NCBI GenBank assembly: GCA_050485485.1
Contig: JBJHBM010000001.1
Coordinates: 62,001 to 126,000 of the forward strand
DNA length: 64,000 nucleotides
Source: WHSO01 sp050485485
GTDB taxonomy: Bacteria; Pseudomonadota; Alphaproteobacteria; SMXQ01
Direction of reading: 5' to 3'
Within the stretch, counting starts at the first letter, position 1. The number at the start of each line of letters is the position of its first letter. Positions 8,107 through 17,313 of this stretch are shown here, piece after piece. The position numbers and the translations under genes were made by a program. Under the pieces are notes generated by a model. The model had not been told where the DNA came from. It worked only from the letters and a program-made list of their open reading frames with translations, and did no database searches.

Positions 8107-10077
8107 CTAGCGCCCTCCGGGACCGAAGCGGAAGCTCAGGCCGGCGAAGGCGGCGAAGCCGGGCGTGCCGTAGCCGTAGAGCTCCTGGTAATGGGTATCG
8201 AGCGCGTTCTCGACGCGGGCGAACAGCTCGACCCCCTCGCGCAGGGACCAGAACATTCCCGCGTTGACCAGCGTGTAGCCGCCGAGACGCACGGGGAACC
8301 TGTTGAAGGAATCGTCGAACGCGGTGTCCCGCTGGCTGCCGTTGTAGCGTACCCCGAGGTTGAACCGCGCCGGCCGCTCGTCCAGGTCGAAGCGGTAGGT
8401 GGCGTTGGCGCTCGCGATGTGCTTGGCACGGCGTATCAGCGTCACGCTGTTGGCGTCCTGGGCATTCAGGAAGGTGTAGTGGGCGTCGAGCCTGAGGTAC
8501 GGGGTGGGCTCCGTCGCGAGGCTGACCTCGACGCCCTGGGTCCGGGTGGTTCCGGGGAGGTTCCTGGCGGTGGAACCGTTGCCGTCGATCAGGTTGCGGA
8601 TGCGGTTCTGGAAATAGGTGACGTCGGCGATCAGCCTACCGCCGAAGAAGCCCTTTTCTACGCCCAGATCCCAGCCGATGCCCTCCTCGGGCACGAGATT
8701 GGGATTGCCGGTGAAGGTCGGGGTCGAGCCGAACAGCTCGAACAGGGTCGGGTTCTTGACGCCGCGCCCGACGCTGCCGTGAAGCCGCACGTCCCAGGAA
8801 TCGATCAGGTAGGCGGCGGTGCCACGCCAGGTCCACTGGTCCTTGAACAGGGAATCGTTGTCGTCGTAGCGCAGGCCTCCCGAGAGGAACCAACGCTCGT
8901 CCAGGGCAAGGCGGTATTCGCCGGCATAGCTGTAGTTCTCGACCGACTTGGTGTTGTCGCCGTTGGTCGAGCTCCAGGTGAACTGCTTTTCGTATTCGCG
9001 TTCGGCGAGAACGGTCAGGGTATGCTTCGCGCCCCATTCCGGGGAGTCGAGAAACACGCTGGTCTGGTAGTCGTACTTGGTCTTGGCGCCGTCCGAGACG
9101 AAGGTGAGGGTCCCGGGCGGGCTGCGGAAGTCGGTTTCGTCGCTGATGTGGCTCGCGCGCACCCGGTGCTCCCACGCGCCGCCGAACAGGCGCCAGTTGG
9201 CGCCGACCAGCCCGTACTGCTGGACCGTTTCCGAATATTCGTTGCTGTCGCGCAGCAGGTTTCCGGAGATGGTGGAATCCGCCTGGCGCTGGCTGTCGAT
9301 CCGCATGCCGACCGCTTCGATGTCGAGCCCGGGAGCGAGCTGGAGCCCGGCCTTCAGGCGGCCGGTGTAGTTGCGGTAGTGATCGGTCTCGGGATTGTTG
9401 TTGCGCGCCTCCGCGATGGAGATGCCGGAGGTCCAGTGATGGCCGAGCCCGCCCGAGACGTAAAACCTCTCTCCGCCGTAGCCGAGATGGGTGACGCCGT
9501 TGACCGTGTTGAAGCTGCCGCCTTCGCCCCGCGCCGCGCCCGACCACCCGGGTCCCGGCCGCTTGGTCACGATGTTGATGACGCCGCCGATGGCATCCGA
9601 GCCGTAGAGTGCGCTCTGCGGGCCGCGCAGCACCTCGATGCGCGCGATCTCCAGGTTGAGCAGGTTCTGGAAGTCGAATTCGGAGCTCGACGAGGGGTTG
9701 TTGACCTCGATCCCGTCGATCAGCACCAGGGTCTGGTTGCCTTCCGCGCCGCGGATGCGGACCTGGGAGAGGCTGCCCATGCCGCCCGAACGCCCGAAGG
9801 CGACGCCGGGCACGTCGCGCAGCACGTCGCCGACGAAACGGACCTGCCGGTCCTCGAGGTCCTGTTCGGTGAGCACCGTGACGGCGGAGCCGACCTCGCG
9901 CGACGGTACCGGCACGTGCGAGGCGGAGACCACCACTTCGGGCGCGACGGTGACGTCCTGGGCGTCCTGGGCGTCCTGGGCGCGGGCGGCGCCCGGGCTT
10001 CCGAGCAGGGCCGGAGCCGAAAGGATGAGGGTGAGGGCGCCCGCCGCGCGGCGGGCCGGATGCTTGTCTGCGGTCAT
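8107..10077 (-). CDS. btuB: TonB-dependent outer-membrane receptor (BtuB-like)
   Basis: A 656-residue TonB-dependent receptor: signal peptide ending AARAQ, a TonB-box region (DVTVAPEVVVSAS), a plug domain with RIRGAEGNQTLVLIDGIEV and VLRGPQSALYGSDAIGGVIN, and a beta-barrel ending in phenylalanine (LSFRFGPGGR). The start at 10077 is preferred; the ATG at 10116 adds 13 residues before the signal sequence. It would carry cobalamin across the outer membrane and heads the operon under riboswitch control. Three copies of a 9-base unit give AQDAQDAQD just before the TonB box. Confidence 0.88.
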   Translation of the reverse strand: MTADKHPARRAAGALTLILSAPALLGSPGAARAQDAQDAQDVTVAPEVVVSASHVPVPSREVGSAVTVLTEQDLEDRQVRFVGDVLRDVPGVAFGRSGGMGSLSQVRIRGAEGNQTLVLIDGIEVNNPSSSSEFDFQNLLNLEIARIEVLRGPQSALYGSDAIGGVINIVTKRPGPGWSGAARGEGGSFNTVNGVTHLGYGGERFYVSGGLGHHWTSGISIAEARNNNPETDHYRNYTGRLKAGLQLAPGLDIEAVGMRIDSQRQADSTISGNLLRDSNEYSETVQQYGLVGANWRLFGGAWEHRVRASHISDETDFRSPPGTLTFVSDGAKTKYDYQTSVFLDSPEWGAKHTLTVLAEREYEKQFTWSSTNGDNTKSVENYSYAGEYRLALDERWFLSGGLRYDDNDSLFKDQWTWRGTAAYLIDSWDVRLHGSVGRGVKNPTLFELFGSTPTFTGNPNLVPEEGIGWDLGVEKGFFGGRLIADVTYFQNRIRNLIDGNGSTARNLPGTTRTQGVEVSLATEPTPYLRLDAHYTFLNAQDANSVTLIRRAKHIASANATYRFDLDERPARFNLGVRYNGSQRDTAFDDSFNRFPVRLGGYTLVNAGMFWSLREGVELFARVENALDTHYQELYGYGTPGFAAFAGLSFRFGPGGR

Positions 10078-10322
10078 TGATCGTCCCTTTTCCGGATGGA
10101 TGTCCATGATCGGCAAGGGACGCCGGTGCCTTTCCAGCCCGCGCGCCCCGTGCCTGGGAACGTGACGCGCAAGGGACCGCCCGCCCCATCAGGGCGGCGG
10201 AACAACGATAGAACCGGTGCGGCGAGATACTCTCCCACGACGGACCCCCAGCAGCGACACGAAGCCGCGTCACCGCAAACGGCGATCCGTCCCACCGGCA
10301 CACCCCGGCCCGTGGAAGAGTG

Positions 10323-10522
10323 ACGCTAGCGGCGGCAGGTCTCCTGGCTCGCGGGTCGTCGCTCGTGCCCGGCCTTCCCGGTTTCCCAGTGGCACACGGG
10401 GGGCATTCGCTCGCCGCTCACAGTTGCGGGGGCAGCCAGGGCCGGGTCCGACGATGAAGGGGGACCGTCCCTGTTCCCTTTTGATTCCCTCTCGGGAACC
10501 GTCGCTGCGAGGAAGTTAGCGC
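10323..10522 (-). promoter_or_regulatory. Cobalamin riboswitch
   Basis: Read on the minus strand, the region has the B12-box core CTGCCCCCGCAACTG followed by GAGCGGCGAGC, CCACTGGGAAACCGGGAAGG and the 3' hallmark GAGCCAGGAGACCTGCC. The 5' part GGTTCCCGAGAGGGAA and AAAAGGGAACAGGG matches the P2-P3 region. A closing P1 helix can be drawn between GCGCTA (10517-10522) and TAGCGT (10323-10328). Known riboswitches of this class bind adenosylcobalamin and repress uptake genes. It precedes the btuB-F-C-D-tonB operon by about 250 bases of leader. Confidence 0.93.
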
Positions 10523-10560
10523 GGGTGCGCGGCGTCCGCAACCGTCGTGGTGCGGGCCCG

Positions 10561-11808
10561 CTATTCGGCCGGGGCCGGGGCGCTGCGCTTCCTGGCCATG
10601 GGTCCGCGCGGCAGCAGCACCGCCACCACGCACAGGGCGATGAAGAACATGGTGCTGTAGAACACGTATTCGGGCGGGAAGCGGTCCAGGATGAAGCCCA
10701 GCAGCACCGGGGCGAGGGCGCCACCCACGTTCTGGCCGGTGAAGATGAAGCCGAACACGCGGCCCGAAGCGCCTTCCGGCGTCACCTCGCGCACCATCAT
10801 GTCGCGCGCCGGGCGCACCACGCCGTGGCAGAAGCCGGCGAAGCCGAAGAACACCACCAGCAGCGCGTAGTGGAGCGAGAAGAACGTGATGAGCACCACC
10901 GCGACGATCGAGAGCGCGTAGATGAGCGCCGCGAAATGGTCCTGGCGCTTGACGTGGTCGGCGATCACGCCGCCCGCGAGCACGGCGAAGGAGCTCACGA
11001 GCATGTAGGCGCCGACGGCCGCGCCCGCGTCCACCGCGCTGGTGCCGTGAAGGGCGTTGAGCGCCGGGATCGAGAAGCTGTGGAGCCCGTTGCCGGCGAG
11101 CGAGGACATGGCGAAGAAGGTGAACAGCACCAGCACCGGGCGCGACAGCAGGAGGTCGCGGTTCTCGGCGAAGCTGCCCCCCTTCTTGCCGTCTTCCCGG
11201 GGCTTGCGCTTGACCGGCGCGATGCGGTCGTCCTTGAGGCTCGACCACTGGGTGACGAGGGTGAGCAGGATCGCGAAGCCGAAGGCGGCGACGATCAGCA
11301 GCGCCACGCGCCAGTCCCACAGGGTGGACAGGAAGGTGATCACGACCGGGGCGGCGGCGAAGCCGAGATGGCCCGAGAAGGTGTGGACCGAGAACGCCCG
11401 TGCCATGCGCTTCTCGCTGACCGAGCCGTTGAGGATGGCGTAGTCGGCGGGGTGAAACACCGCGTCGCCGATGCCGCCGATGACGACCAGCAGCACCAGC
11501 ACCCAGTAGTTGGGGGCGAAGGCCATCGCCGCGAAAGCGGTGACCATCAGGAACATGCCGCCGCTCAGCATGAGCTTGGCGCCGTACCTGTCCACCAGGA
11601 AGCCGGCGGGGACCTGCGCCATGCCGGTGGCGATGTAGCGCAGGCTCAGCATCGCGCCCAGCGCCGTAAAGCTGATCCCCAGGTCCTGGTTCAGGAAGAT
11701 GAACAGCGCCGGCAGCGCCAGCATGTAGAAGTGGCTGCAGAAATGGCCGGTGCACACCAGGCTCAGAATCTTGATGTCGTTGCCGACGCCGGCGCTCGCT
11801 GCGGACAT
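10561..11808 (-). CDS. MFS transporter, paralogue 1 of 3
   Basis: A 415-residue major facilitator with about twelve predicted helices. It shares with the next two genes the pattern VFHPADYAILNGSV, RAFSVHTFSGHLG and RPARDMM, so the three arose by tandem duplication. It is the most diverged copy (for example GGIGDAVFHPADY). The central cytoplasmic loop is basic (KRKPREDGKKGG). Starts 16 bases after the stop of the second copy, so it is cotranscribed. Substrate unknown; the neighbouring catabolic genes suggest an aromatic or other organic acid. Confidence 0.8.
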   Translation of the reverse strand: MSAASAGVGNDIKILSLVCTGHFCSHFYMLALPALFIFLNQDLGISFTALGAMLSLRYIATGMAQVPAGFLVDRYGAKLMLSGGMFLMVTAFAAMAFAPNYWVLVLLVVIGGIGDAVFHPADYAILNGSVSEKRMARAFSVHTFSGHLGFAAAPVVITFLSTLWDWRVALLIVAAFGFAILLTLVTQWSSLKDDRIAPVKRKPREDGKKGGSFAENRDLLLSRPVLVLFTFFAMSSLAGNGLHSFSIPALNALHGTSAVDAGAAVGAYMLVSSFAVLAGGVIADHVKRQDHFAALIYALSIVAVVLITFFSLHYALLVVFFGFAGFCHGVVRPARDMMVREVTPEGASGRVFGFIFTGQNVGGALAPVLLGFILDRFPPEYVFYSTMFFIALCVVAVLLPRGPMARKRSAPAPAE

Positions 11809-11824
11809 GGGCTGTTCCTTGCTG

Positions 11825-13129
11825 CTACCGGGCGGCCTGCCGGGCCTGCTTGCGCGCGAGCGCCGCCGAGCCCATCACAGCAAACATGCAGATCACCATG
11901 AAGATGGCGGAGGTGTAGAACACCCAGGCGGTGACGCCTACGTCGATCATGAATCCGAACATGATCGGCGCGATGGTGCCGCCGATGGCCTGGCCGGAGA
12001 AGACGAAGCCGAACGCCTTGCCGATGGCGCCCTTGGGACTGGCGGCGCGGATCATCATGTCGCGGGCCGGGCGGATCATGCCCTGAACCCAGCCGGCGAG
12101 CGTGAACACGCCCACCAGCACCACGGTGTGGAGCGGGAACGCGCCCACGACCAGGGCGATGACGGCGGTGAGCAGCAGGGCGCCACCCGCGATCAGCTCG
12201 TGGCGGCTGTTCTTGTCGGCGACCACGCCGCCCGCCAGCACGCCGAAGGCGGACGCGAACAGGAAGCCGGTCAGCGCCGCGCCGGCGATGGCGACCGGAG
12301 TGTCGTGCAGCGTCACCAGGCCCGCCACCGACCAGTTGCGGAACGCGCCCGAGCCGAGCTGCTGCAGGGCGAAGAACAGGAACAGGAGCAGCATCGGCGG
12401 CGACAGGATGACCTGCTTGACCGCGACCCAGGTGCTCATCTCCGCGCCCGCCGCGGCCACCGCCTGGTCGGTCTTCTCCACCTCGGCGGCCTTGGGGGCG
12501 GCCTTGGGGGCGGCCTTGCTCTCGTCCTTGGCGGGCTTGGCAACGCCTTCCTCGATGCGGCTCCACTGGGTCGCCATGCCGATCAGGATGGCGACGCCGA
12601 CGATGCAGGAGGCCAGCAGCCCGACCCGCCAGTTCCACAGCGTTGCCGCGGTGAGGATCACCACCGGCGCCAGCGCGTCGCCGAGGTTGCCGGAGAAGGT
12701 GTGCGCGCTGAACGAGCGGCCGATGCGCGATTCGTGGATGCTGCCGTTGAGGATCGAGTAGTCGGCCGGGTGGAACACCGAGTTGCCGACGCCCGCGATC
12801 AGGATGAAGAAGGCGATCAGCCAGAACGAGGTCGTGATCGAGACCAGGAAGAAGCACGCGATCAGGATGGCGAAGCCGGTCAGCAGCAGCATCTTGGCGC
12901 CGTACTTGTCCACCAGGATGCCGGCGGGAAGCTGCATCATGCCCGACGCCATGTTCTTGGCGGCGAGCAGCAGGCCGAGCAGCGTGTAGCTGACTCCGAG
13001 GTCGTTGTGCAGGAACGGGAACAGGGGCGGCAGCACGGTCGAGAAGTAGTGGCTCATGAAATGGCCGCCCGAGACCAGCCCGATGATCGTGGCGTCCCGC
13101 TTGACCGTGCCTGCCGTGGCGTCCGTCAT
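11825..13129 (-). CDS. MFS transporter, paralogue 2 of 3
   Basis: A 434-residue MFS permease, about twelve membrane segments. The start at 13129 follows GAGGAAAC; the longer frame to 13288 adds 53 Pro/Arg-rich residues that do not fit a membrane protein. Features shared with copy 3 are GHFMSHY, PLFPFLHNDLGVSYTLLGL, VFHPADYSILNGS and IRPARDMMIRAASPKG. The central loop carries a short KAAPKAAPKAAEVEK repeat not present in the others. Substrate unknown. It lies in a three-gene transporter run on the minus strand. Confidence 0.82.
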   Translation of the reverse strand: MTDATAGTVKRDATIIGLVSGGHFMSHYFSTVLPPLFPFLHNDLGVSYTLLGLLLAAKNMASGMMQLPAGILVDKYGAKMLLLTGFAILIACFFLVSITTSFWLIAFFILIAGVGNSVFHPADYSILNGSIHESRIGRSFSAHTFSGNLGDALAPVVILTAATLWNWRVGLLASCIVGVAILIGMATQWSRIEEGVAKPAKDESKAAPKAAPKAAEVEKTDQAVAAAGAEMSTWVAVKQVILSPPMLLLFLFFALQQLGSGAFRNWSVAGLVTLHDTPVAIAGAALTGFLFASAFGVLAGGVVADKNSRHELIAGGALLLTAVIALVVGAFPLHTVVLVGVFTLAGWVQGMIRPARDMMIRAASPKGAIGKAFGFVFSGQAIGGTIAPIMFGFMIDVGVTAWVFYTSAIFMVICMFAVMGSAALARKQARQAAR

Positions 13130-13244
13130 GTTCGTTTCCTCGTGTTGCCGCGCGTCCTCTGCGGGACGATTCGCGTTACTTCCTGGACCGCTCCGCGCGG
13201 GGTCCGGACCGGGACCCGGATAAGGACGTGCGCGGGCGCGGCGG

Positions 13245-14537
13245 TCATCCGGCGGGCTGTGCCTCCAGCCGCCGCTGGCGCCGCTCATAGTACGCCGAGC
13301 CCAGGACCGCGAGCGCGCACATGACCATGAAGAACGCCGAAGAGATAAAGACCCACATCGGGGCCCCGATGTCGATCAGGAACCCGAAGAACACCGGGGC
13401 GATGCCGCCGCCGATGGCCTCGCCCGAGAACACCAGGCCGACCACCTTGCCCATCGAGCCCTTGGGGCTGGCCGCGCGGATCATCATGTCGCGGGCCGGG
13501 CGGATGATGCCCTGGAACAGGCCGGCGACGGTGAACACGAACACCAGCAGGGCGTAGTGCAGGTCCACGTTGGCGACCAGCAGGCAGATGCCGGCGGTCA
13601 GGAACAGCGAGCCCGCGGCCAGCATGTCGTGGCGCTTGTTCCTGTCGGCGACCACGCCGCCCACCAGAACGCCGAAGGCGGAGGCGAACAGGAAGCCGGT
13701 GAGGGCGCCGCCTGCGGCGGCCACCGCCGTGCCGTGGAGCGTGACGAGGCCCGCGACCGAGAAGTTCTTGAAGGCGCCGCCGGCGAGCGAGGTCATGGCG
13801 AAGAACAGGAACAGGAACATGATCGCCGGGGAGCGCAGGATCTGCTGGATCATCTCCCAGGTGGTGGCCTCGCGCTCGGGCGCGGCCGCCGCGCCCACGG
13901 ACATGGCCGCGACCTCGCTCTTCTTGCGCTTCTTCATCTGCTTGGCGATGCCTTCGTGCATCTTGTTCCAGCGGACGAGAAGCCCCGCGATGATGACGAG
14001 GCCGACGATGACCGAGACCAGCACGCCGACGCGCCAGTTCCAGAAGGCGGTCATGGTCAGCAGCGCGACCGGCGCGACCGCCGAGCCGAGGTGGCCGGCG
14101 AAGGTGTGGACCGAGAACGACCGGCCGAGCCGGCTCTCGTGCACCGTGCCGTTGATGATCGAGTAATCGGCGGGATGGAACACCGCGTTGCCGATGCCCG
14201 CGATCAGGAACATCAGGGCGATCACCCAGAACGAGGTGCTGAGCGAGATCACGAAGTAGGCGCCGACGATGATGCCGAGGCCCATCATCAGGAGGATGCG
14301 CGCGCCGTACTTGTCCACCATGATGCCGATGGGAAGCTGGATCGCGCCGGCCGAGATGTGCTTGAGGGTAAGCAGGAGACCGAGCATCGTGTAACTGACG
14401 CCGAGGTCGTCGTGGAGGAACGGAAACAGGGGCGGCAGCATCATGGTGTAGTAGTGGCTCATGAAATGGCCACCCGACACCAAGCCTACGACTTCCACAT
14501 CCTTGCGCAGCCTGCCCGCGGTTGCGACGTCCGCCAT
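13245..14537 (-). CDS. MFS transporter, paralogue 3 of 3
   Basis: A 430-residue MFS permease and the first of the three transporter genes to be transcribed, preceded by a strong TAGGAGGAAACGC ribosome site. It is clearly closest to copy 2 (GHFMSHYY, PLFPFLHDDLGVSYTMLGL, MIRAASPKGSMGKV). The central loop is a lysine-rich KQMKKRKKSE stretch. A terminator ends the upstream decarboxylase-like gene 96 bases before this start, so the transporters probably have their own promoter. Substrate unknown. Confidence 0.82.
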   Translation of the reverse strand: MADVATAGRLRKDVEVVGLVSGGHFMSHYYTMMLPPLFPFLHDDLGVSYTMLGLLLTLKHISAGAIQLPIGIMVDKYGARILLMMGLGIIVGAYFVISLSTSFWVIALMFLIAGIGNAVFHPADYSIINGTVHESRLGRSFSVHTFAGHLGSAVAPVALLTMTAFWNWRVGVLVSVIVGLVIIAGLLVRWNKMHEGIAKQMKKRKKSEVAAMSVGAAAAPEREATTWEMIQQILRSPAIMFLFLFFAMTSLAGGAFKNFSVAGLVTLHGTAVAAAGGALTGFLFASAFGVLVGGVVADRNKRHDMLAAGSLFLTAGICLLVANVDLHYALLVFVFTVAGLFQGIIRPARDMMIRAASPKGSMGKVVGLVFSGEAIGGGIAPVFFGFLIDIGAPMWVFISSAFFMVMCALAVLGSAYYERRQRRLEAQPAG

Positions 14538-14632
14538 GGCGTTTCCTCCTACCCCTACGATGTTCCGCTTTTAGTTAGAGATATTCTAGACCCTGTCGCG
14601 GGCGCTACGGAAGTCCCGTGTTGCGGGCCTGC

Positions 14633-14674
14633 ATAAAACGAGATGCCGCCGACGCGAAGAATGCCGGCGGCATC
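14633..14674 (-). terminator. Terminator after the decarboxylase-like gene
   Basis: A perfect 10-bp stem (GATGCCGCCG at 14642-14651 with its complement at 14665-14674), followed on the minus strand by TCGTTTTATG. It separates the EutA/decarboxylase operon from the MFS genes. Confidence 0.7.
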
Positions 14675-14697
14675 GTTAACGGAAAATGAGTTTTTAC

Positions 14698-15687
14698 TCA
14701 GATGCGGAATTTGCCGTGCACCACCGGAGGGAACAGGTCCTCGGGCTTGAGGCGCTTCTGGGCGATGCCCTGCTCGTGGGTCCATTTGAGGAAGGCCTCG
14801 AGGGTGGTGCGGTTGTCCTCGATGCCGTAGGGGAAGTAGTCGTCGCCGAGGAGCTTCATGCGCTGCTCGGCCTCGTAGGTGAGCCACGGCAGCGGCATGC
14901 GCGAGGCGGTGATCTCCAGCAGCCGCTCGATCGAGCGCTGGCGGGCCTTCTCGAAGGCGGTCATCAGGTTGGCGGCAACCCAGGAGTTCCCCTCGAGGAT
15001 CGACTTCTTGATCGCGATCACGTGCATGATCGGGAACACCTTGGTCTTCTTGTAGTAGTCGGCCTCGACCTCGCGGTAGTCCGGGAACAGCCGGCGCACG
15101 TCGGGGTGGCCGTCGAGGAAGCTGCGCGGCGCGTGGGCCGAGAAAGCAGCGTCGAGCTCGCCCGAGGCCAGCATCTCCGAAAGCGACTTGTCGGGCATCG
15201 GCGTGACCTTGACGCCCTTGGGCAGCTTCAGCTTGACCTTCTCGATGCGTCCCGGCTGGTCGACGCCCGCCTGGCGCCAGTCGATCTCGGAGAGCTTGAT
15301 GCCGACGTGGTCGGTGAGCCAGCCGCGGGTATAGACCGAGGCCGTCTGCGCCCATTCCGGCGTGCCGACGCGCTTGCCCTTGAGGTCCTTCGCGGTCTTG
15401 ATGCCGGCGTTCTTGTTGACGTAGATGTTCGAGAGCCGGAACACGCGCGAGGGGAACACCGGCAGGCCGATGATGTCGGGACGGTCGCCCGAAACCTGGG
15501 CCACGAACTTGGCGAACGACATCTCCGACAGGTCGAAGTCGCGGTGCAGCGCCATGCGGTAGAAGATCTCCTCGACCTCGTAGGTCATGAGGTTGAGGTC
15601 GATGCCCTCGATCGGCGCGTATTCGGTGCCGACGTCGCGGATGTGGTCGTACTCGGAACAGGCGAAGTTCAGCTTCAGCTTGGACAT
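14698..15687 (-). CDS. 4,5-dihydroxyphthalate decarboxylase-like protein (periplasmic-binding fold, cytoplasmic)
   Basis: A 329-residue protein of the family that contains 4,5-dihydroxyphthalate decarboxylase (Pht5/OphC type). The N-terminal pattern KLNFACSEYDHIRDV, then VEEIFYRMALHRDFDLSEMS, PVFPSRVFRLSNIYVN and GKRVGTPEWAQTASVY, follows the family closely. No signal peptide is present, which favours an enzyme over a transport receptor although the fold is shared with NMT1/THI5 binding proteins. It follows the EutA-like gene by 31 bases. No phthalate dioxygenase is in the window, so the true substrate may be another hydroxylated aromatic acid. Confidence 0.7.
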   Translation of the reverse strand: MSKLKLNFACSEYDHIRDVGTEYAPIEGIDLNLMTYEVEEIFYRMALHRDFDLSEMSFAKFVAQVSGDRPDIIGLPVFPSRVFRLSNIYVNKNAGIKTAKDLKGKRVGTPEWAQTASVYTRGWLTDHVGIKLSEIDWRQAGVDQPGRIEKVKLKLPKGVKVTPMPDKSLSEMLASGELDAAFSAHAPRSFLDGHPDVRRLFPDYREVEADYYKKTKVFPIMHVIAIKKSILEGNSWVAANLMTAFEKARQRSIERLLEITASRMPLPWLTYEAEQRMKLLGDDYFPYGIEDNRTTLEAFLKWTHEQGIAQKRLKPEDLFPPVVHGKFRI

Positions 15688-15718
15688 GTCTTCCTCTGGC
15701 TGGGACGGGCGGCGGCGC

Positions 15719-17254
15719 TCAGGCCACCGCCGCGCCGGCGGCGGTCGGGGTGGAGAACAGGAGGGACTTGATGACCAGCGGCACGACGTTGGTGGGCTTG
15801 ATCATCTCGCCGATGTCCACGAAGTCGAACTCCTTGAGCGCGACGCCGTCGACCGAGATGATGTCGGCCTTCACGCCGCACTCGCGGGTGAGGATGTTGC
15901 CGATGGTCTTGCCGATGTCGCCGTCGAGCATCAGCACCAGGGCCTGGCCGCCCTTGATGGTGTTGGGGAGGCCGGCGCAGATGCCGTCCGCCAGGGCCTT
16001 GAGGCGCGCGTGCAGCGGGTCGCCGTGCCATTCGAAGGCGAGCGCCACGGGCTTCTCGCCCTCGTCGTAGTCGAAGCGCTTGAGGGCGGCCCGGATCTCC
16101 TCGTCGATCTTGACTGCATCGATCTCGCCCTTGAGCGAGACGTTGGGGCGCAGGACCGGGATGTTGCGGACCGGCAGGGCGCCTTCGTTGGAGATGTGGA
16201 TGGTGTTGCCCGACACCTGGACCGAGAACTGTGAGGCGCCGACCACGGTCGCGCGGATGCCCTGGCCGGGGTCCATCACCTTGTAGGGAATGCGGTCGTC
16301 GCCAAGCGCCTCGGCCATGGCCTCGGCGAGATAGCGGCCGACGTCGTTGTGGTCCTTGGTCTCGCGCTTGTAGATGTACTCCGAGACGCCGCCCGAGAAG
16401 GTGATGAAGTCGGGCACCGGCTTCTTGGGCAGGGGCTCCGTCACCATCAGGTCCTTGGTGATACCCTCGGGGTCCTGCTGCATGACCGCCGGGATCAGGG
16501 CGGCGATCATGGTGCGGGCGATCTTGCGGATTTCGTCTTCGGAGAGCTTCTTGCCCATCTCGAGCTCGACGCCGGCCTTGCGGGCATGGACGAAGGCGGG
16601 GCCCTCGATGCGGTTGATGCGGCCGTCGTCATCGAAGGCGATCAGGCGCCCGCCGACCTCGATCGCGGCGCTCGCGAGCAGGCGCCCGCCGTGGCACAGG
16701 CCGAGCTTGGTGGTGCCGCCGCCGACGTCGATGTTGAGCACGTTCTTGTGCCCCTGGCGCGACAGCGCGATGGCGCCCGAGCCGTGGGCGGCCATGGCGC
16801 ATTCGAGGTGGTGGCCGGCGGAGGCGCACACGAACTTGCCCGATTCGGCCGCGAACAGGTGGGTGATGGCCTCGGCGTTCTTGCGTTTGAGCGCCTCGCC
16901 GGTGAGGATCACCGCGCCCGAATCGACCTCGTCGCGCTTGATGCCGGCCTCCTTGTAGCCCGCCTCGATGAACTTCTGCAGGAAGCCCACGTCGATGGTG
17001 TTGTCCGGCAGGTAGGGGGTGAGCAGGATCGGCGAGCGCCACAGCACCTCGCGGTTGACCACGACGAAGCGCGAGCTGAGCGCGGTGGTGAGGCGCTGCA
17101 TGTGGACCTTGGCGAACATCAGGTGAGAGGTCGAGGAGCCGACGTCCACGCCGATGGTGACGAGCTCGACGTTGTCCGCCGCCCAGATGGTTTCGGCGAT
17201 CGCCTTCTCGTCCTCAGGGGTCATATGTCCGTGATCGAAGCCGAGTTCATGCAT
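15719..17254 (-). CDS. EutA-like ethanolamine ammonia-lyase reactivating factor
   Basis: A 511-residue ASKHA-fold ATPase of the EutA family, which in known cases reactivates adenosylcobalamin-dependent ethanolamine ammonia-lyase by exchanging damaged cofactor. Phosphate-1 motif TIGVDVGSSTSHLMF (about residues 33-47), phosphate-2 motif VLNIDVGGGTTKLGL (172-186) and adenosine motif ITFSGGVSEY are intact. Slightly longer than enterobacterial EutA. No eutB/eutC, microcompartment or other eut gene is in the window, so the partner enzyme is unknown. It sits between the cupins and the decarboxylase-like gene and was probably recruited to this pathway. A cobalamin uptake operon lies 5 kb away. Confidence 0.75.
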   Translation of the reverse strand: MHELGFDHGHMTPEDEKAIAETIWAADNVELVTIGVDVGSSTSHLMFAKVHMQRLTTALSSRFVVVNREVLWRSPILLTPYLPDNTIDVGFLQKFIEAGYKEAGIKRDEVDSGAVILTGEALKRKNAEAITHLFAAESGKFVCASAGHHLECAMAAHGSGAIALSRQGHKNVLNIDVGGGTTKLGLCHGGRLLASAAIEVGGRLIAFDDDGRINRIEGPAFVHARKAGVELEMGKKLSEDEIRKIARTMIAALIPAVMQQDPEGITKDLMVTEPLPKKPVPDFITFSGGVSEYIYKRETKDHNDVGRYLAEAMAEALGDDRIPYKVMDPGQGIRATVVGASQFSVQVSGNTIHISNEGALPVRNIPVLRPNVSLKGEIDAVKIDEEIRAALKRFDYDEGEKPVALAFEWHGDPLHARLKALADGICAGLPNTIKGGQALVLMLDGDIGKTIGNILTRECGVKADIISVDGVALKEFDFVDIGEMIKPTNVVPLVIKSLLFSTPTAAGAAVA

Positions 17255-17313
17255 GACGTTTCCGTGGTCCTTTCACTTCACTCTTGATGTTGGGCCGTGC
17301 CGGAAAGGCACGG

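Noticed and set aside
9955..9983. Short tandem repeat in the btuB 5' region as a possible CRISPR or phase-variable tract
   Set aside because: Only three 9-base units inside coding sequence that keep the reading frame; a small coding repeat (AQD) is the simple explanation.
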